NCBI RefSeq assembly: GCF_029623345.1
Contig: NZ_JAPYKH010000018.1
Location: 23,691 to 87,690 of the forward strand
DNA from: Sphingomonas phyllosphaerae
GTDB lineage: Bacteria > Pseudomonadota > Alphaproteobacteria > Sphingomonadales > Sphingomonadaceae
Reading direction: 5' to 3'
Length of the DNA: 64,000 bases
The position numbers and the translations under genes were made by a program. Of this stretch, positions 33,827 through 41,807 are shown one piece after another; the stretch's first letter is position 1, and every line of letters starts with the position of its first letter. The notes under the pieces are model-generated. The model searched no databases and was not told the DNA's origin. It worked only from the letters and a program-made list of their open reading frames with translations.

Positions 33827-34521
33827 TCAAATTCTGCTACCACCCCGAACCCAACCCGGCGAAGATCGCGCTGTTTCTGGAGGAAGCGGGCCTCGACTAT
33901 GAGGTCATGCCGGTTGACTGCAGCAAGGGCGATCAGCACTCGCCGGAGTTTCGGGCAATCAATCCGAACGGTAAGGTTCCCGCGATCGTCGACACCGATG
34001 GCCCGGGCGGCCGCGAAGCCCGGGTGTTCGATTCTAACGCAATTTTACTCTACCTGGCGGAAAAGTCCGGCAAGTTCCTCGGGGCGGCTGAGAACCGTCC
34101 GGAGCTATTATCTTGGCTGCTGTTCATTGCCTCTGGCCTCGGCCCCTACTCGAGCCAGTCAGTGCATTTTCAGTTCGCGGCGCCTGATGGCCTGGATTAC
34201 GCGGTAAACCGCTATCGCCGCGAAGCGGAGCGCCATTATCAGGTGCTCGATGATCATCTCGAAGGACGCCGCTACATAGTCGGCGACGACTATACGATCG
34301 TCGACATGTCGGCCTGGGGGTGGCTCGAACGCGCTTCACGGGTTCGCAAAGGCGAGGATGATCCACTTTCTCCCTGTCCCAATTTGAAGCGGCTGTTCGA
34401 CATCGTCGACGCCCGCCCGGCGGCCGTTTGCGCCCGGGCGGTCGGCAAATACCATCCCTTCAAGCGCGAGAACGACGGGGAAATCAAGCGCGCGCTGCTT
34501 CCATCCAACAATCCTTCCTGA
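33823..34521 (+). CDS. Glutathione S-transferase family protein
   Basis: A 232-residue GST. The thioredoxin-fold N domain contains IALFLEEAGLDYEVMPVDCS, then GKVPAIVDTD with the cis-proline and FDSNAILLYLAEKSG, whose serine/acid pair contacts glutathione. The C domain is helical with YTIVDMSAWGWLERA. It resembles YfcG/YghU-like nu-class members that reduce disulfides or peroxides. The GTG start at 33823 overlaps the DUF417 stop and follows a GGAG. It probably detoxifies oxidised thiols or chloramines as part of the regulon. Confidence 0.85.
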   Translation: MIKFCYHPEPNPAKIALFLEEAGLDYEVMPVDCSKGDQHSPEFRAINPNGKVPAIVDTDGPGGREARVFDSNAILLYLAEKSGKFLGAAENRPELLSWLLFIASGLGPYSSQSVHFQFAAPDGLDYAVNRYRREAERHYQVLDDHLEGRRYIVGDDYTIVDMSAWGWLERASRVRKGEDDPLSPCPNLKRLFDIVDARPAAVCARAVGKYHPFKRENDGEIKRALLPSNNPS

Positions 34522-34523
34522 GC

Positions 34524-34550
34524 CGTAACCGAACATGGCGAGGCTGCGTA
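34524..34550 (+). promoter_or_regulatory. ECF-type promoter of the Met/Lys-rich protein-cytochrome-molybdoenzyme operon
   Basis: CGTAAC (34524-34529), 17 bases, CGTA (34547-34550), then GGAG. The whole stretch GCTGCGTAGGAG is identical to that of the msrA promoter. The start codon lies about 125 bases further on, leaving a long leader. Confidence 0.75.
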
Positions 34551-34675
34551 GGAGTGGCGGGACGCGGCTCGCCAACGCCCCCAGGATACCCGAGCGAGCC
34601 GTGTCTTCGCGCATCCACCAAGGCGTCAGTGGGGACGCGAACAATCCGACGTCCATTTTCCCGAGGAGAAGTTTC

Positions 34676-34927
34676 ATGCGCAACACCCTGATGATCGCCC
34701 TTTCCGTCCTCGCTCTTGGCGGCGCGGCCCCCGCCTTCGCCCAGGACGCGATGGCATCCCACGACCAGATGAAGTCGACGAAGATGTCGGCTGCCGACAT
34801 GAAGAAGATGAAGGCCTGCAACGCCATGTCGCACGACGCGATGATGAAGGATCGCAAGTGTGCAGCGCTGGTGAAGGCTCATCCCGACATGATGAAGCAC
34901 GATGACATGATGAAGTCCGGCAAATGA
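34676..34927 (+). CDS. Exported Met/Lys/Asp-rich small protein (MXKDX-repeat type)
   Basis: An 83-residue protein with a signal peptide (MIALSVLALGGAAPAFAQDA). The mature part is dominated by Met, Lys, Asp and His: QMKSTKMSAADMKKMKACNA, then MMKDRKCAALVKAHPDMMK. Two cysteines are present. It is preceded by GAGGAG. Such proteins are thought of as periplasmic methionine-rich baits or metal binders; in this regulon a sacrificial methionine sink, recycled by Msr enzymes, is an attractive inference. Its stop overlaps a possible start of the cytochrome b gene. Confidence 0.85.
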   Translation: MRNTLMIALSVLALGGAAPAFAQDAMASHDQMKSTKMSAADMKKMKACNAMSHDAMMKDRKCAALVKAHPDMMKHDDMMKSGK

Positions 34928-34983
34928 GCAGTCCAGGGCGCCGCGCTTCGGCACGGCGCCCGATCCTATTCGAGGCGCTGTTC

Positions 34984-35847
34984 ATGGCGACGTATGATGA
35001 TCCCGCACGCACGGTTCTGAGCGATGACGGCGAGGCACCCGCCCCTGCCGCACCTGTCGGAGGCGATCTCGTCTATCGCCAGCGTCGCCCTGTTCGGCTC
35101 TGGCATTGGCTCAACGCACTGTCGATCTTCGTCCTGCTGATGAGCGGCATGATGATCTTCAACGCGCATCCGCATCTTTATTGGGGCCGATATGGTGCAA
35201 ATCAGGACATGCCGTGGCTGGAGATCGGAGCTCACGACGATCAGGGCTATCTCCGGGTCGGCCCGCTAACCGTTCCGACCACCGGCTTTCTCGGCGTGGC
35301 GGGTGGGCAGCATCGGGCCTTCCCGCCGCTGGTAACGATCCCGTCGAGCTACAACCTCGCCGGCGCGCGCCAATGGCATTTCTTCTTCGCCTGGTTGCTC
35401 GTCGTGCCCGGGCTCCTGTTCTGGGCATGGGGCGTCGTTTCCCGGCACGTCCAGCATGACCTTGCGCCCACTGCTGAAGAGCTGCGCCCGCGCAACCTCT
35501 GGCAGGACATCAAGGACCATGCGCGCCTGCGATTTCACACCGGCGAAGCGGCACGGCGCTACAATATCCTTCAGAAGCTCAGCTATGTGGGCGTGATCTT
35601 CGGGCTTCTGCCAATCATCGTGCTGACCGGCCTTACCATGTCCCCCAGCACCGATGCGGCTTGGCCGTGGCTTATCGATCTGTTCGGCGGTCGCCAGTCG
35701 GCGCGCTCGGTCCATTTCATCTGCGCCGCTCTGTTGGCCGGTTTCATCGTCGTCCATCTGACGATGGTGGTGCTCGCCGGCTCGCTCAACGAGCTGCGCT
35801 CGATCATCACGGGCTGGTATCGCCTACCGAAGGAGCGTGGCCAATGA
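34984..35847 (+). CDS. Cytochrome b561-type membrane subunit (MsrQ-like partner)
   Basis: A 287-residue di-haem cytochrome b of the b/b6 domain type. RRPVRLWHWLNALSIFVLLM supplies a haem histidine in the first helix; further helices are in WHFFFAWLLVVPGLLFWAWG, LSYVGVIFGLLPIIVLTGLT and RSVHFICAALLAGFIVVHL, with histidines positioned for haem. It is longer than MsrQ and related to formate/thiosulfate-type b subunits, but its gene overlaps that of a YedY-like molybdoenzyme, so it most likely passes quinol electrons to it. A start at 34924 is also in frame. Confidence 0.85.
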   Translation: MATYDDPARTVLSDDGEAPAPAAPVGGDLVYRQRRPVRLWHWLNALSIFVLLMSGMMIFNAHPHLYWGRYGANQDMPWLEIGAHDDQGYLRVGPLTVPTTGFLGVAGGQHRAFPPLVTIPSSYNLAGARQWHFFFAWLLVVPGLLFWAWGVVSRHVQHDLAPTAEELRPRNLWQDIKDHARLRFHTGEAARRYNILQKLSYVGVIFGLLPIIVLTGLTMSPSTDAAWPWLIDLFGGRQSARSVHFICAALLAGFIVVHLTMVVLAGSLNELRSIITGWYRLPKERGQ

Positions 35848-36605
35848 CGATGCTCACCCGCCGCCGTTTGATCGGCTCGCTTGGCGCGGGTGCCGGAGGG
35901 CTGCTGCTCGCCGGCTGCGACCGGATCGCCGCATCGCCCAAGGTCCAGGAGACTTTGAGCCTTGGCGAGGGGTTGACGATGCGCGCGCAGCGGCTTGTCA
36001 CCGACCGCACCGCGCTCGCACGCGAGTTCTCGGCGCTCGACATGTCGCCGGTGTTCCGAACCAACGGCAACACCTTGCCCGCAAGCGAGGCCTATCAGGC
36101 CCATGCCGCCAATGACTTTGCCGATTGGCAGCTCGTCGTCGACGGTCTCGTGCGGCGTCCGCAGAAGCTCTCGCTCACCCAGATCAGATCAATGCCGGCG
36201 CGTACCCAGATCACGCGCCACGATTGCGTGGAGGGCTGGAGCGCGATCGGCAAATGGACGGGTCTTCCGCTCAAGCTCGCGCTTGATGCGGCCGGCGTGC
36301 TGCCGTCCGCGCGGTACGTCGTATTCCACTGCGCCGACGATTTCGACGGCGATCCTTACTACGAGAGCATCGACCTGGTCGACGCCTATCATCCGCAGAC
36401 AATCCTCGCCTGGGGGATGAACGACCAGCTTCTTCCGGTCGGTCACGGCGCGCCTCTCCGCCTCCGCGTGGAGCGGCAGCTCGGATACAAACAGGCGAAG
36501 TACGTGATGCGCGTTGAGGCGGTCGACAGTCTAGCCCGGTTTGGCGCCGGGAAAGGCGGCTACTGGGAGGATAGCTCCGACTACCAATGGTACGCCGGGA
36601 TCTGA
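35844..36605 (+). CDS. Molybdopterin-dependent oxidoreductase (sulfite oxidase fold, MsrP/YedY-like)
   Basis: A 253-residue protein. The start MTMLTRRRLIGSLGAGAGG is a twin-arginine-type signal that ends in a lipobox (LLLAGC, C25), so it is probably a periplasmic lipoprotein. The molybdenum-ligating cysteine is C128 in ITRHDCVEGWSAIGKWTG, and GHGAPLRLRVERQLGYKQAK is the typical dimer/cofactor segment. The start overlaps the cytochrome b stop. By analogy to MsrPQ it may reduce oxidised periplasmic methionine with respiratory-chain electrons, a third repair route beside MsrA and MsrB. The reaction is inferred. Confidence 0.85.
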   Translation: MTMLTRRRLIGSLGAGAGGLLLAGCDRIAASPKVQETLSLGEGLTMRAQRLVTDRTALAREFSALDMSPVFRTNGNTLPASEAYQAHAANDFADWQLVVDGLVRRPQKLSLTQIRSMPARTQITRHDCVEGWSAIGKWTGLPLKLALDAAGVLPSARYVVFHCADDFDGDPYYESIDLVDAYHPQTILAWGMNDQLLPVGHGAPLRLRVERQLGYKQAKYVMRVEAVDSLARFGAGKGGYWEDSSDYQWYAGI

Positions 36606-37081
36606 CTCGTTCCTTGAAATCTTGAAGGCGGCGAGCGACTGTCGCAACGCGGGGCGGCGAATTTGATAAAGTAGCGCATCTTTGGCGGCAGATCGCCGCG
36701 CGCGGCATGGGCCAGGGTGACGGATTCCGGCGGAATCTTTGTCACTCGTGAGAATGATCTGGAAGGCGCCGGCGGCGGCAGCGGCCGCTACCTGCTAGTG
36801 GAGCAGCAGGGCGGCGCCGACGTGGCGGGCGCCGCTTCCGCAACAGCATCGGCCGTCGAGGCAATAGGGCCAGGTACACCGGACTTCCCGGCGGTGCTCC
36901 TTTGCTCGGCAGACCGGCGCGGGCCGCCGAGTGCTCGAGCGGCGCTTCGAGCGAAGCGGCAGGTAGCCTGGCGAGTTCGGCGACCGTCTCGGTGCGCCAT
37001 GCCGGTGGAGCTGGTCGGAGCTCGCGCACACATGCGGTGCCCGCATCGCACCGGGTACAGGGCGCGTCCTTGGCGGAGGTC
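36606..37081. other. Intergenic region without a supported gene
   Basis: Several frames stay open on both strands because of high GC, but none shows a family or a good ribosome binding site. A leftward frame from 37131 with cysteine-rich segments is the least unlikely. The right edge leads into the DUF1223 promoter. Confidence 0.3.
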
Positions 37082-37108
37082 CGTAACCTGGCGCCGATGA
37101 CGACCGTA
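37082..37108 (+). promoter_or_regulatory. ECF-type promoter of the DUF1223 gene
   Basis: CGTAAC (37082-37087), 17 bases, CGTA (37105-37108), 35 bases before the start codon. It extends the regulon beyond the molybdoenzyme operon. Confidence 0.75.
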
Positions 37109-37143
37109 TGCTCCTCTGAAAGTTGCTTCAAAGGAGAAGCGTG

Positions 37144-37863
37144 ATGAAAGGTCGATTTTGGGTGTCCGGCGCGGTGAGCGCGGCCGTTACTTGCGTCACG
37201 GGCGTCCTCGCTGCGACAACGGCGCCCGTCAAAGCAGTGGGGGGCGCTCCCGTCGTGGTCGAGCTATATCAGAGCCAGGGGTGTTCATCCTGTCCGCCGG
37301 CGAACGCCAACCTTAATGCGATCGCCGATCGGGCGGACGTGATACCGCTTTCGTTCGCCGTCACCTACTGGGATCAGCTCGGTTGGAAGGACACCTTCGC
37401 ACGGCCGCAGTTCACCGCGCGCCAGTGGGATTACGCGCGCAGCGGGGGCCGATCCTCGGTGGCGACGCCGCAAGTGGTGATCAATGGCGGGCGACAGACG
37501 ATCGTCGGCAGCAATCGCCAGCAGCTCGAGGCGGCAATCGCAGCGGCTCGTCACGAAGGCGGCCCGGCCATCTCCGCGAGCGGCAATCGCGTGTCGGTCG
37601 GCGCGGCGACTGAAGCGAAGCCTTCGACGGTGTGGTTGGTAAGGTACGATCCGCGGGTGAATAACGTACCGATCCGCGCAGGCGAGAATGGCGGGCGGAC
37701 CTTGCCTCACCGCAACATTGTTCGTCAGCTTGAAGCGCTAGGGACATGGTCTGGGCGCGGGGTCAGCTTCGCACTGCCGGCAACGCCAAACCCCGCCTTT
37801 CGAACCGCCATTCTTGTGCAGGCCGGCAAGGGTGGTCCGATCACCGCGTCGTCGCGGCTATAA
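37144..37863 (+). CDS. Exported DUF1223 thioredoxin-like protein
   Basis: A 239-residue protein with a hydrophobic N-terminal signal (VSGAVSAAVTCVTGVLAATT). PVVVELYQSQGCSSCPPANA carries the C47-x-x-C50 pair of the thioredoxin fold; VTYWDQLGWKDTFARPQFT and TPQVVINGGRQTIVGSNRQQ are DUF1223 signatures. The family is secreted and of unknown function, often near oxidative-stress genes. The ATG at 37144 follows AAGGAG. The ECF promoter upstream makes it a member of the regulon, perhaps as a periplasmic disulfide or redox protein. Confidence 0.85.
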   Translation: MKGRFWVSGAVSAAVTCVTGVLAATTAPVKAVGGAPVVVELYQSQGCSSCPPANANLNAIADRADVIPLSFAVTYWDQLGWKDTFARPQFTARQWDYARSGGRSSVATPQVVINGGRQTIVGSNRQQLEAAIAAARHEGGPAISASGNRVSVGAATEAKPSTVWLVRYDPRVNNVPIRAGENGGRTLPHRNIVRQLEALGTWSGRGVSFALPATPNPAFRTAILVQAGKGGPITASSRL

Positions 37864-38261
37864 CCCTCCTCGACGCAAGTTCCCCGCCTTCAATGGCAGA
37901 GCTCCGCGACGAAGGGTAAGGTCTCGTTGATCACGGCCAGAAGATGGGCTTCCACACTTATCGTGCGGCAGAAGGCATGGCGCCAAAGGTATGCACCGTC
38001 GCCTACCACCTCCCGCCTGCCCGAAAGCCGCCGTTCCGATCTCCACCCTAGAAGCTGACGTTCCACCTTCGCCCAGGCGAATCATCGGGCCGGCCTGCGC
38101 CGGCCCAGGAAGCGGCCAGGCCGCAAACGCCGCCTACTGAGCAGGTAAGCAGCATCTATGCGCCGCACCGGAGGCAGTGCGAAGGCCGACCCGCACGGTG
38201 CGGGCGAGCTCTGGTTTCTAAGCGGCAGCCGCGGGCGTGCCGCAGATCTGGAAGGATCAGC
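37864..38261. other. Intergenic region with IS427 relic and hairpin
   Basis: No gene is seen. It contains a 35-base relic of an IS427 end (37913-37947) and a perfect inverted repeat GGGCCGGC/GCCGGCCC at 38087-38106 with a four-base loop, which lacks a T tract. The promoter of the GNAT-like gene should be at its right end. Confidence 0.4.
37913..37947 (-). repeat. Relic of an IS427-type left end
   Basis: AGGGTAAGGTCTCGTTGATC and the following bases match the left end of the two IS427 copies with a few changes. Nothing else of the element remains. Confidence 0.5.
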
Positions 38262-39410
38262 ATGTCAGTCGAAGTCACCCCCGTTCTCGGCAAGGCCGAC
38301 CGGAAGATCTTTCTCGACCTCCCCTGGTCGATCTACCGGAACGATCCGAATTGGGTGGCGCCGCTCAGAGGGGAGGCGCGCGATCTCATAACGCCGGGCG
38401 GCAATCCGTTCTTCTCGCATGCCGACGCCCAGTACTTCCTCGCGCGACGCGACGGGCAGGTCGTCGGTCGGGTTTCGGCCCATATAGATCATCTCGCCCT
38501 GACCGTGCCGCCCAAACAGGGCATGGGACCGGGAACCGGCTTCTTCGGGCTATTCGAGGCCGCCGACGAGGAGAGCTCGCTCGCGCTCATCGCGGCAGCG
38601 GAGGACTGGCTTCGCGGGAAGGGCATGACCCGCGTCCTGGGTCCTGTGTCCCTCTCGATCTGGGAGGAGCCCGGTCTGCTTATCAAGGGGCACGACCACC
38701 CGCCTACCGTCATGATGGGGCACGACAGCGCCGCCTATCGGCCGTGGATCGTGGCCGCGGGATACGAGCCGGTCAAGCAGCTCAAGACCTGGGACCTGGA
38801 CATCACCCGCAGCTTCTCGCCGCTCCTGCAGCGGGTGATAGACTCCGGCCATCGGAACCCGCGCATCCGGGTCAGGCAGGTCGACAAGTCTCGCTTCGAG
38901 GACGAGGCGGCTATCATCATGGCCATTCTCAACGATGCCTGGGGCCGCAACTGGGGCTTTGTGCCGATCACCGACGAGGAGGTCGCGTTCACGGGGAAGA
39001 AGCTGAAGCCTATCGTGTTCGAGGACCTCATCCTGATCGCCGAGGTCGACGGTGAGCCGGTCGCCTTCATGATGACCCTCCCCGATCTCAATGAGGTGCT
39101 CAAGCCGCTCAGGGGCTCGCTTCTGCCGTTCGGGTGGGCAAGGCTGCTGCTGTGGCTGAGGCGGCCCAAGGTCCGCACCATGCGCGTGCCGCTCATGGGC
39201 GTCGTCCGGCGTCTGCAGTCGTCGCGCATGGCAAGCCAGCTCGCTTTCATGATGATCGACCAGATCCGCCAGGCCTCCGTCAGGAACTACGGCGCGACGC
39301 GCGGAGAGATCGGCTGGATCCTCGACGACAATCAGGGAATGAACGCGATCGCGGAGGCGATCGGCAGCAAGGTCAACAAGGTGTATCAAATCTACGCCAA
39401 GTCGCTCTAA
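38262..39410 (+). CDS. GNAT-fold protein of the YghO-like family
   Basis: A 382-residue protein. The first half shows FLDLPWSIYRNDPNWVAPLR and QYFLARRDGQVVGRVSAHID, and the second half FEDLILIAEVDGEPVAFMMT with GEIGWILDDNQGMNAIAEAI. This matches a GNAT-like family that includes YghO and is widespread in alphaproteobacteria, where it is often mislabelled. The substrate is unknown; transfer of an acyl group is inferred from the fold. No operon partner is visible: the 204-bp element and a broken GGDEF-EAL gene follow. Confidence 0.8.
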   Translation: MSVEVTPVLGKADRKIFLDLPWSIYRNDPNWVAPLRGEARDLITPGGNPFFSHADAQYFLARRDGQVVGRVSAHIDHLALTVPPKQGMGPGTGFFGLFEAADEESSLALIAAAEDWLRGKGMTRVLGPVSLSIWEEPGLLIKGHDHPPTVMMGHDSAAYRPWIVAAGYEPVKQLKTWDLDITRSFSPLLQRVIDSGHRNPRIRVRQVDKSRFEDEAAIIMAILNDAWGRNWGFVPITDEEVAFTGKKLKPIVFEDLILIAEVDGEPVAFMMTLPDLNEVLKPLRGSLLPFGWARLLLWLRRPKVRTMRVPLMGVVRRLQSSRMASQLAFMMIDQIRQASVRNYGATRGEIGWILDDNQGMNAIAEAIGSKVNKVYQIYAKSL

Positions 39411-39519
39411 GGGAAATGATTATCGTGTTGAGAGCAGGCGGTTGAACCCACCCCTGCTCTCGACGCATAGCGAAGTACAAGGGCGGGTGGACAACTGCCG
39501 GTCCGCTATCGGGCGGTCT

Positions 39520-39724
39520 GGTGTTGTCAAAGCAACTGCACCTAACGCGAGATGGGCGAGTTTCTGCCCCGTTCGCTTGCTCGATGGCAGGCGAACGAAG
39601 GCAATCTCGAAACCAGCTCGAGAGAGTTCGCGGCACTGACAGCCTTCGGATAGTAGCTGAAGCACCCTGCGATGCACAAGCCCTCGCCCGCTCGCGGAGC
39701 CGGTGCGTTTGGTTTGACAGAGCC
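39520..39724 (+). repeat. IS6-related non-autonomous element (MITE-like), copy 2, complete
   Basis: A 205-bp element closely similar to 8003-8206, with ends GGTGTTGTCAAAGC and, reversed, GGCTCTGTCAAACC. A one-base length difference near 39655 changes the frame that reads out of its right end compared with copy 1. Flanking eight-base sequences do not match. It replaces the 5' part of the EAL gene. Confidence 0.75.
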
Positions 39725-40741
39725 GCGGAAAACATTCTTCGTGTCGCGTTACGGGCACTACGCGCGCCAATTGCGACCGACTCGATCGCGCTCGACTGTC
39801 AGGCGACGGCAGGCTTGGCTTTCTACCCACAGGATGGGCGTGCCGCGCGAGACCTGCTTAAGACGGCTGATCTGGCCCTTTACTCTGGCAAAGCAAGCGC
39901 CCGGGGCGAACTCTCGCGATTCCGGCCTGAGATGCGGGCGACCATGCAGCGGCGTACGTCGATGCTCTCGGTAGCCCGCATGGTCGCTCGCAACGATCGC
40001 GTGATGCCATTCTATCAACCGAAGGTCAGCTTGAAGGATGGCAAGCTCTCAGGCTTCGAGGCGCTTCTGCGCTGGCGGCATGACACGGTAGGTGTCCAAG
40101 GGCCCGATACGATCGCGGCCGCCTTCGACGATCTCGCCGCGGCAATTTCGCTGGGTGAACGGATGCTCGAGCGGGTCTGCGCCGATCTCGCCCGTTGGCG
40201 CGACAATGGCCTGGTGCTCACTCGCGTGGCGCTGAACCTGTCACCTGCCGAGTTCCGCCGAGACGATCTGTTCGACCGCATCATGGGTCAGCTCGGTCGC
40301 TATGATTTACCGGCCGAACTCCTTGAGCTAGAGGTAACGGAGACTGTGTTCCTCGGTCGCGGCGCGGACAGCGTCGGCGGGACGCTGGCCGCGTTCCATC
40401 GTGCCGGTGTCACGGTCGCGCTGGACGATTTCGGCACGGGCTACGCCTCACTCAAGCACCTGCGAGAGTTCCCAGTCGACGTCATCAAGATCGATCGCAG
40501 CTTTATCGCGGATCTCCTGAAAGATTCAGGCGATGCCGCCATCGTCAACGCGGTGCTGGGTCTGGCGAACCAACTCCAGATCGCCGTAGTCGCTGAAGGC
40601 GTGGAGACGCCCGAGCAGGCGGCCTATCTGCTCGCACGAAATTGCGGCCACGCGCAGGGCTATCTGTTTGGCCGCCCGATGCCCGCGGATGCAGCAGAGG
40701 CACTGCTTACCCAGACAGTGAAGGGCGGGGGCTCTCACTAG
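39725..40741 (+). pseudogene. GGDEF-EAL protein, 5'-truncated, with complete EAL domain
   Basis: The remaining 338 codons begin inside the last part of a GGDEF domain (ATAGLAFYPQDGRAARDLLK, ADLALY) and continue into a full EAL phosphodiesterase domain. Catalytic motifs are present: SGFEALLRWRH, NLSPAEFRR, LELEVTETVFL, LDDFGTGYASLKHL, KIDRSFI, VVAEGVET and QGYLFGRPM. Sensor domains and the GGDEF active site were lost when the 204-bp element came in. The open frame runs into the element to a GTG at 39521, so a chimeric c-di-GMP phosphodiesterase could still be produced. Confidence 0.7.
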
Positions 40742-41296
40742 AAGCTGTCGATCGTACCGGCCGAAACCGGCTGCCGAGCCGGCTCCACTGCTTACCTCTA
40801 TACACTGCAGGCTATTCCCCGCCTTCTTCGTGTCACCATGGCGGCGCGCTCGCCGATGTCGAAGCTCTGCAACGCTGCCTGCGTCCCGAGGTTCGATCAC
40901 GAGTACAGATGGCTCCGCGAGTTCCGAATGCATCTTGGCGTGCTTCGATCTCGCGCCTTGGCATCACGCGCGCGATGCGTGGTCTTCCGGCGGTGATGGT
41001 AGCGAGTTCCCGTCGTTCATAGCGGGCTCGGTCGCTGAGCCAGAGGTCTTCTAGTAGGCAGTACTGCTATTGATCTCTCTCACGAGACTGGAAGCCTTTA
41101 GCGCCTGCCCCTCCCGCGATTTCAGGCGACAACAGGTAGCTATATCCTGCGAGCTTGCTCCGCTACTAGCAGCTCCTTTTTTACAACGACAAAATCGCCG
41201 TAAGCTACGAAAGCGGCCTAGATTACACGGCGCGACCGTCATCATAGCTCGCTGTAAGCGGTACCAGATGTGCCATTGACGGAGATGACCTACGGA
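40742..41296. other. Intergenic region, no gene recognised
   Basis: About 550 bases between the convergent EAL and haemoglobin genes. Short open frames exist but none with family resemblance or a ribosome binding site. No transposon end was recognised. Confidence 0.35.
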
Positions 41297-41779
41297 TCAT
41301 CGTTGCACCACCTCGCCCCGCATCGGCGCGAGCTTCGCCAAGAAGCGATTCTGCGCGACAAATGGCACTCGCTCGGCAGTCATGGCCCGTTGCAGGTTCT
41401 CGACAAGGCGGTTCATATCGGCTTGTTGCACGCCCATGTTGGTGTGCGCCGTGCGCATGTCTCGTCCGGTGTACCTGCAACCCGCATTGAGGATGTAGCA
41501 GAACTGCTCAAAGATCACCCGTCGAAGCCGAACTGCATCCTGGTTCCTGAAGATCTCGCCGATGTGCGGATCCGCGAAGTTCGCCGCAACGAAGCTATCG
41601 ACAATACGCCGGATACCGGCCTGACCGCCGAAGTCACGCGCCATGCGCTCGCCGGAGAATGGCTGTGCCCCTGCGTTGCTTGGGGCAACGCGATATGGTG
41701 CGACCGCTTCTTCACCCGGCGGCGTCGGCGGTGCGTCCTGCGTCGTCGCCGCCAGAAAGACAGTCAGTAAGATCATCAT
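41297..41779 (-). CDS. Exported group I truncated haemoglobin
   Basis: A 160-residue protein: an N-terminal signal peptide (MILLTVFLAATT) followed by a truncated globin. FGGQAGIRRIVDSFVAANFA is the GG-containing A/B region, FEQFCYILNAGCRYTGRDMR the E-helix region and MRTAHTNMGV holds the proximal histidine H112. The start at 41779 is preceded by GGGAGG. An exported globin would act in the periplasm, possibly on NO, oxygen or quinols. It follows the DUF3034 gene in the same direction with 28 bases between. Confidence 0.85.
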   Translation of the reverse strand: MMILLTVFLAATTQDAPPTPPGEEAVAPYRVAPSNAGAQPFSGERMARDFGGQAGIRRIVDSFVAANFADPHIGEIFRNQDAVRLRRVIFEQFCYILNAGCRYTGRDMRTAHTNMGVQQADMNRLVENLQRAMTAERVPFVAQNRFLAKLAPMRGEVVQR

Positions 41780-41807
41780 CGAAAAGCCTCCCGTTGAGCA
41801 GGTCGCG

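Noticed and set aside
36742..37131. Leftward frame of 129 codons with CTRCDAG and a basic tail
   Set aside because: The sequence becomes arginine/proline repeats, overlaps the DUF1223 promoter and resembles no family. Kept only as an intergenic remark.
38087..38106. Perfect hairpin GGGCCGGC/GCCGGCCC as a terminator
   Set aside because: No T tract and no gene ending close before it; more than 200 bases from the DUF1223 stop.
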